The notes beneath the pieces are model-generated. The model ran no database searches. It saw only the letters and a list, made by a program, of their open reading frames with translations, and was not told the origin of the DNA. From Chloroflexota bacterium (GTDB taxonomy: Bacteria; Chloroflexota; Chloroflexia; Thermomicrobiales; JADLAZ01), in assembly GCA_020849725.1 (NCBI GenBank), contig JADLAZ010000051.1:1-9705 (forward strand): a stretch of DNA of 9,705 nucleotides, given 5' to 3'. The position numbers and the translations under genes are program-made. Below are positions 6,522 through 9,705 of the stretch, one piece after another. Each line of letters opens with the position of its first letter. The stretch's first letter is position 1.

Positions 6522-7592
6522 TCAATACTCCAGCACGATCTTGATCGCCTGGTCGGGGTGCTCATCGTAAAGGGCGTAGGCCTCGGGGGCGCGGGCGTAG
6601 GGCAGGCGCTGCGTCACCATCTCGCTGACGCGCAGCGTGCCGCGCTGCAGCAGGCGCTCGACGGTGTCGACGACGCGCGTCTCGTCCCACAGTGGGGCGT
6701 CGCGGTGGGCGTTGCCCCAGACGATCATGCTGGAGAGCAACTGCACACGGTTGTGGTGCCACTCCTCGCCCAGCCGCAACGCCTCGCCGCCCGTGCCTGG
6801 GTAGTAGCCGAGCGTGACGACCGTGCCGCCGGCCTGCACCGACCGGATGGCTGCCTGCAGCGCGGCGTAGCTGCCGGAGATCTCCAGCGCCACGTCGACG
6901 CCGGCGCGGGGCGTCATCTCCTTGATCGCCAGCCCCGGGTCAGCGACGTCCGGCCCCAGCACGTGCGTCGCGCCGTAGGTCGTCGCCAGCGCCAGCCGCT
7001 CCGGCACGAGGTCGACGGCGATAATCGGGTCGGCGCCCTGCAGCCGGGCGCTCTGGACGGCCAGCAGCCCGATCGCGCCCATGCCGAAGACGGCGACGGC
7101 GTCGCCGACCTTGATGCGGGCGTCGTGGACGGCCGACAGCGCGAACATGGCCGGATCGCAGAAGAGCGCCGTCACCGGGTCCAGGCCGGGCGGCAACGGC
7201 CGAAGGTGCCGGCCACCGACGGGGCCGATGCGCTCGCCGGCCGCGTCAAGCGCGTAGGTGACGGTCGGCCGGTGGCGGCTGTTGCCGTGAACCAGGTCGC
7301 CGGCGCGGTAGCGCGTCACCGCCCGGCCGACCGCGATCACTTCGCCAACGCCCCAGGAGCCGAGGCCGCGCGGGTATGGCGGCGGGCCGCCAGTCGTCTC
7401 GACCATCGCTCGCCGGTCCAGATCAAAGGTCTTGGTGTGCATCGGGCCGACGCCGCGGTAGAGCGTCATCTCCGTGCCGCGCTTGACGCCGGTGACGAGC
7501 GAGCGCACGCGGACCTCGTTGTCGGCCAGCGGCGGGTCGTCGTATTCGACCAACTCCAGCCGCCGCGGCCCGGTCAGCAACCACTCCCGCAT
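6522..7592 (-). CDS. Zinc-less medium-chain dehydrogenase, YcjQ-like
   Basis: This encodes 356 residues. It is an MDR-superfamily NAD(P)-dependent dehydrogenase with an N-terminal GroES-like domain (1-130) and a Rossmann domain with GMGAIG (170-175). Asp194 at the end of the second strand favours NAD. The catalytic zinc ligands are absent: the usual Cys position reads KRGTE (37-41) and the usual His-Glu reads SWGVGE (79-84). The structural four-Cys loop is also missing, Cys145 being the only cysteine. From memory, the match to E. coli YcjQ, a D-guloside 3-dehydrogenase, is close: KxGTE, CxDPAxFAxSxVxDA, GxGAIG and a HPxQxIK end. A sugar or cyclitol alcohol is the likely substrate. GAGGAGGA with a 6-nt spacer supports the ATG at 7592. 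It is the last gene of the operon, 68 bp after the 295-residue TIM-barrel gene with a hairpin between. The family is firm, the substrate inferred. Confidence 0.88.
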   Translation of the reverse strand: MREWLLTGPRRLELVEYDDPPLADNEVRVRSLVTGVKRGTEMTLYRGVGPMHTKTFDLDRRAMVETTGGPPPYPRGLGSWGVGEVIAVGRAVTRYRAGDLVHGNSRHRPTVTYALDAAGERIGPVGGRHLRPLPPGLDPVTALFCDPAMFALSAVHDARIKVGDAVAVFGMGAIGLLAVQSARLQGADPIIAVDLVPERLALATTYGATHVLGPDVADPGLAIKEMTPRAGVDVALEISGSYAALQAAIRSVQAGGTVVTLGYYPGTGGEALRLGEEWHHNRVQLLSSMIVWGNAHRDAPLWDETRVVDTVERLLQRGTLRVSEMVTQRLPYARAPEAYALYDEHPDQAIKIVLEY

Positions 7593-7612
7593 CGTCGCTC
7601 CTCCTCGTTGTG

Positions 7613-7640
7613 GGCGCCCACCAGTTCCCTGGTGGGCGCT
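7613..7640 (-). repeat. Perfect intercistronic hairpin with GNRA loop
   Basis: GCGCCCACCAG (7614-7624) and CTGGTGGGCGC (7629-7639) form an 11-bp perfect stem, or 12 bp with a G-U pair. The loop reads GGAA in the minus-strand transcript, a GNRA tetraloop, which suggests that this strand forms the functional RNA. No U tract follows, so it is more likely an mRNA stability or processing element, or a pause, than a full terminator. It sits between two genes of the operon. Confidence 0.6.
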
Positions 7641-7660
7641 ATCCTGACGAGCGGTGGCTC

Positions 7661-8548
7661 CTACAGACCCAGGTTCCGCAGGTAGGCCCGGCTGATCGTC
7701 ACGCTCTCGCGGGCGGTCGGTTTGGTGGTCTTGTCGGTCTCGGCGATCAGCCAGCCGTCGAAGCCAGCGCCGCGCAGCGCCGCCAGCACCGCCGGGAAGT
7801 CGATGCAGCCCTCGCCCAGCTCGGCGAACAGCCCGGCGTTGACCATCGGGTGGTAGCCGAGCCGCTCGGCCCGCCCGCGCGCCAGCACCGCCGGGTCGAT
7901 GTCCTTCAGGTGGACGGAGCGGACGCGATCGGCGTGGCGCTCGAAGAACGGCACGACCTCGCCGCCGCCGATCAGGTGGTGGCCGGTGTCCGGCCCGAGC
8001 CAGACGCGGGCTGGATCGATGCGCTCGATCAGCGCCTCGTACTCGGCCTCCGTCTCAACGTAGGAGCCGGCGTGGTTGTGGAAGCAGACGGCGACGCCCT
8101 CGGCCAGGGTCGCCGCGCCCATCGCGTCGAGCGTGGCGGCCATGATGTCGAAGCCAGCATCGTCCAGGCCGGCGGCGCGGCGACCGGTCGCCTGGGCGGT
8201 GATGGCGAACAACTCCGGCAGGCAGTGGCAGGCGACGAACAGCTCGGTCACGTCGAGCGCCCGCGAGAAGCGCGCCCGCGCCCGCGCCGACGCGACCAGC
8301 GCCGCCCGCTGGTCGGCCTCCCACAGCCGGCCGCTCAGATAGCCCGGCGCGGCGGCCAGCCCATGCGCTGCCAGCCGCGCCAGCGTTGCCTGCGGCGGTG
8401 CGACCGGCTCACCCCGATCGTCGAACTCGGGGAAGCGCAGCGTCCAGCCGGCGTAGCCGGCGGCGGCGATCTCGGCCAGCTTCTGCTCCTCCGGATAGCC
8501 AGGCCAGGCGTTCCAGGTGATCGGTTCGCAGGCGATGCGGATGGGCAT
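7661..8548 (-). CDS. Sugar isomerase/epimerase-family TIM barrel, IolE-like
   Basis: This encodes 295 residues. The ATG at 8548 has GGAGG with a 5-nt spacer; the longer frame from 8632 only translates the heptanucleotide repeat. The protein belongs to the xylose isomerase-like TIM-barrel group (COG1082), which binds a divalent metal and isomerises, epimerises or dehydrates sugars and inososes. Visible motifs are CFHNHAGSYVETEAE (155-168), WLGPDTGHHLIGG (183-195), VHLKDI (212-217), DFPAVLAAL (250-258) and LIAETDK (267-273). Asp187, His213 and Glu270 are likely metal ligands, and His157 stands where many relatives have Glu. The motifs recall IolE (2-keto-myo-inositol dehydratase), but the family is hard to assign by eye; YcjR-type epimerase is an alternative. 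It is the middle gene of the operon. Confidence 0.87.
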   Translation of the reverse strand: MPIRIACEPITWNAWPGYPEEQKLAEIAAAGYAGWTLRFPEFDDRGEPVAPPQATLARLAAHGLAAAPGYLSGRLWEADQRAALVASARARARFSRALDVTELFVACHCLPELFAITAQATGRRAAGLDDAGFDIMAATLDAMGAATLAEGVAVCFHNHAGSYVETEAEYEALIERIDPARVWLGPDTGHHLIGGGEVVPFFERHADRVRSVHLKDIDPAVLARGRAERLGYHPMVNAGLFAELGEGCIDFPAVLAALRGAGFDGWLIAETDKTTKPTARESVTISRAYLRNLGL

Positions 8549-8560
8549 GATTACCTCCGG

Positions 8561-8664
8561 GGAGTAGGGGTCAGGGATCGGGGATCGGGGATCGGGGATC
8601 GGAGGACGGGGTGGACCGTGTGGACGCGGCACTCCGGCCCCTGATCCCCGATCCCTGACTCCTA
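8561..8664 (-). repeat. Heptanucleotide tandem repeat inside a long inverted repeat
   Basis: GGGATCG occurs four times in tandem (8574-8601). The left part (8565-8590) pairs with 8639-8664 in a 26-bp stem with two G-U pairs, its core (8570-8586 with 8643-8659) a perfect 17 bp; the loop is 48 nt. The outer right arm covers the TAG stop of the upstream gene (8662-8664), and the left arm ends 6 nt before the Shine-Dalgarno of the next gene. Because the left side has four units and the right side two, the arms can pair in several registers. No U tract follows. Confidence 0.75.
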
Positions 8665-9495
8665 GACCCGAGTCAGCACTGGCGCGAGCGCCTGGTGCGC
8701 CCGCCGAGCCGCCTCGGCCGGGTCGAGGGCGCGCAGCTCCTCGTTGAACAGCTCCAGCGAGACGTAGCCGTCGTAACCGGTGGCGTCACGGATGGCGTGC
8801 AGCCAGGCCGGCAGGTCCATGACGCCGGCGCCAGGTAGGACGCGCATGGCGTCGGTCAGCCCGCGCACGTCGCCGGGCGGCGCGTCGTTGATGTGCAGCA
8901 GCAGCGGCATGCCGGGTCGGATGCGGGCCAGGTCCTCAGTCCGCGAGCCGCCCAGGTGCCAGTGATACGTGTCGATCAGCGGGCCGACGTTCGGCAGGCC
9001 AACCTCGTCAATGATGTCGAGCGTGTCGCCGAGCGTCTTGGTCCAGGTGAAGTCGTCGGGGAAGTGCAGGCCGAGGAACTCGATGTAGACGGCCAGGTCG
9101 TGACCGGCGGCCAGCCGCGCCAGCCGGCCGATGCGCTCGACCGTCTCGGCGCGGGTGACGGTGTAGCCCTCGCCCTGACGCGGCGGCAGCACGACCGCGC
9201 CGCCGGGCGCGCCGAGGTCGGTCATCAGCGCGCAGGTGGCCGGCGCGGCCACCAGCGCGCGCTCGAACTCGTCGGCCGGCGCGCGCAGCGGCACGCCGTA
9301 GCCGGCGGCGGCGATGCCCAGGCCGGCCGCCGCCAGCCGCTGCCGCAGCGCGGCCAGGCCGTGGGCGGCCAGGTACTCCTGCACGCCCGGCACACGCGCT
9401 TCGATGCCGGCGAAGCCGGCGGCGGCGGCCGCGTCGACGAACGTCTCGAAGTTGATCCCCTGGCGCAGCGTCGCGCCGTTGAGACAGGTCTGCAC
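8662..9495 (-). CDS. Sugar isomerase/epimerase-family TIM barrel, first gene of the operon
   Basis: This encodes 277 residues from a GTG at 9495. The start follows from GGGAGG (9501-9506) with a 5-nt spacer; the ATG at 9500 is out of frame. It is a second xylose isomerase-like TIM barrel, clearly different from its neighbour. The four metal-binding positions are readable: Glu139 (VYIEFLGL), Asp175 (LIDTYHWHLGG), His201 (LLHINDAPPGD) and Glu248 (VSLELFNEE). The Asp-to-His spacing of 26 equals that in the other enzyme. This intact Glu-Asp-His-Glu set is typical of ketose 3-epimerases, hydroxypyruvate isomerase-like enzymes and the E. coli epimerase YcjR, so epimerisation or isomerisation of a sugar, perhaps a 3-keto intermediate, is likely. 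It is cytoplasmic, with no signal peptide. It is transcribed from the promoter at 9535-9563; 113 bp with a large inverted repeat separate it from the next gene. Confidence 0.87.
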   Translation of the reverse strand: MQTCLNGATLRQGINFETFVDAAAAAGFAGIEARVPGVQEYLAAHGLAALRQRLAAAGLGIAAAGYGVPLRAPADEFERALVAAPATCALMTDLGAPGGAVVLPPRQGEGYTVTRAETVERIGRLARLAAGHDLAVYIEFLGLHFPDDFTWTKTLGDTLDIIDEVGLPNVGPLIDTYHWHLGGSRTEDLARIRPGMPLLLHINDAPPGDVRGLTDAMRVLPGAGVMDLPAWLHAIRDATGYDGYVSLELFNEELRALDPAEAARRAHQALAPVLTRV

Positions 9496-9500
9496 GCCAT

Positions 9501-9506
9501 CCTCCC
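9501..9506 (-). promoter_or_regulatory. Shine-Dalgarno that selects a GTG start
   Basis: CCTCCC on the plus strand reads GGGAGG, 5 nt before the GTG at 9495. An out-of-frame ATG directly abuts it (9500-9498) and is too close to be used. Confidence 0.65.
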
Positions 9507-9534
9507 TGCTGCCACCGGTCGCGCGTCCGCCCCG

Positions 9535-9563
9535 AGTATAGGCGGCGCGATTCGGCCTGTCTA
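9535..9563 (-). promoter_or_regulatory. Strong promoter of the three-gene metabolic operon
   Basis: On the minus strand TAGACA (9563-9558) and TATACT (9540-9535) are separated by 17 nt, each matching consensus at five of six positions. Transcription would start near 9528, giving a 5' leader of about 33 nt before the GTG at 9495. No operator-like repeat overlaps it. Confidence 0.75.
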
Positions 9564-9579
9564 TGCGCCCCCTCCGTAC

Positions 9580-9705
9580 GTAACTGTTCAGAGTAGGCCG
9601 GGTGAGGTAGGCTGGGCGACATGGACCTCTACCACGCCAGCCGCGACGACCTGATCCGGCTCGTGCTCCAGCAGCGCGACCAGATCATCGACCTGGGGCA
9701 GCACC
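9580..9705 (+). mobile_element. Probable left end of an IS66-type insertion sequence
   Basis: The DNA beginning GTAACTGTTCAGAG at 9580 could be a terminal inverted repeat; IS66-family ends typically begin GTAA. A transposase-like frame starts 41 nt later. If correct, the 8 bp before it (9572-9579) would be one copy of the target duplication. The other end lies beyond the window, so this is provisional. Confidence 0.4.
9621..9705 (+). CDS. N-terminus of a probable IS66-type transposase, cut by the window edge
   Basis: Twenty-eight codons are visible, starting MDLYHASRDDLIRLVLQQRDQI. The pattern of a short acidic start followed by a leucine- and glutamine-rich amphipathic helix matches the beginnings of single-gene IS66-type transposases, whose N-terminus carries a coiled-coil or leucine-zipper segment. 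No catalytic DDE residue is in view. There is no strong Shine-Dalgarno; GGTGAGG lies 13-19 nt upstream. It diverges from the metabolic operon, with 125 bp between the starts. The family call rests on resemblance only; another coiled-coil protein is possible. Confidence 0.5.
   Translation, partial: MDLYHASRDDLIRLVLQQRDQIIDLGQH

Noticed and set aside
6258..7685. Plus-strand open frame of 475 codons opposite the dehydrogenase
   Set aside because: It mirrors the dehydrogenase codons; composition is Arg/Gln/His/Val-rich and there is no ribosome binding site. The minus-strand protein has an intact Rossmann fold.
8574..8601. Tandem GGGATCG units considered as a CRISPR-like array
   Set aside because: The units are 7 nt and directly adjacent, with no spacers and no cas genes; this is a simple tandem repeat.
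7610..8644. Plus-strand open frame of 344 codons opposite the 295-residue TIM barrel
   Set aside because: It has no recognisable domain and runs through the heptanucleotide repeat, while the opposite strand encodes a clear enzyme with a good ribosome binding site.
8893..9654. Plus-strand open frame of 253 codons opposite the 277-residue TIM barrel
   Set aside because: It is a shadow of the TIM barrel, with the same composition bias, and it crosses the operon promoter and the putative element end.

Overview
The window is high-GC bacterial DNA with dense, well-spaced genes. Several features fit a member of the Chloroflexota (Thermomicrobia/Chloroflexia type): a stand-alone Uma2-family nuclease, a PIN-family toxin with a ribbon-helix-helix antitoxin, an IgGFc-binding/SdrD-type secreted protein, and a probable IS66-type element. 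The phylum is an inference from gene content; there is no rRNA or other marker gene here.

Layout. Bases 1-838 (minus strand) hold the first 42 codons of an unrecognised gene and, upstream of it, a small LolA/LppX-like lipoprotein. Bases 839-1602 form a long divergent intergenic region. Its left half has nothing I can assign. Its right half holds an AT-rich stretch with a strong sigma70-type promoter and a leader of about 290 nt. Bases 1603-4170 (plus) encode an 855-residue secreted multidomain protein (signal peptide, IgGFc-binding domain, Big_1-like domain, SdrD B-like domain, unrecognised C-terminal domain), followed by a hairpin terminator. Bases 4318-4905 (plus) encode a Uma2 nuclease with its own extended -10 promoter. 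A minus-strand block runs convergently: a HAD-family hydrolase (4916-5632) and an RHH/PIN toxin-antitoxin pair (6440 to 5729).

Bases 9495 to 6522 (minus) are a three-gene metabolic operon under a clear promoter (TAGACA-N17-TATACT). It encodes two different TIM-barrel sugar isomerase/epimerase-type enzymes and a zinc-less medium-chain dehydrogenase. The dehydrogenase resembles E. coli YcjQ, as I remember that sequence, and YcjQ works with the TIM-barrel epimerase YcjR on 3-keto-glycosides. The most interesting hypothesis from this window is therefore a YcjQ/YcjR-like pathway that oxidises, epimerises and possibly isomerises or dehydrates a sugar or cyclitol. Both intercistronic gaps in the operon hold strong inverted repeats. 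One is built on a heptanucleotide tandem repeat and overlaps a stop codon; the other is a perfect hairpin that would carry a GNRA loop in the transcript.

At the right edge, just upstream of the operon promoter, a plus-strand gene starts at 9621. It looks like the N-terminus of an IS66-type transposase, with a possible element end at 9580.

I see no rRNA, tRNA, CRISPR array or known riboswitch. The long open frames opposite the metabolic genes are GC-driven shadows.
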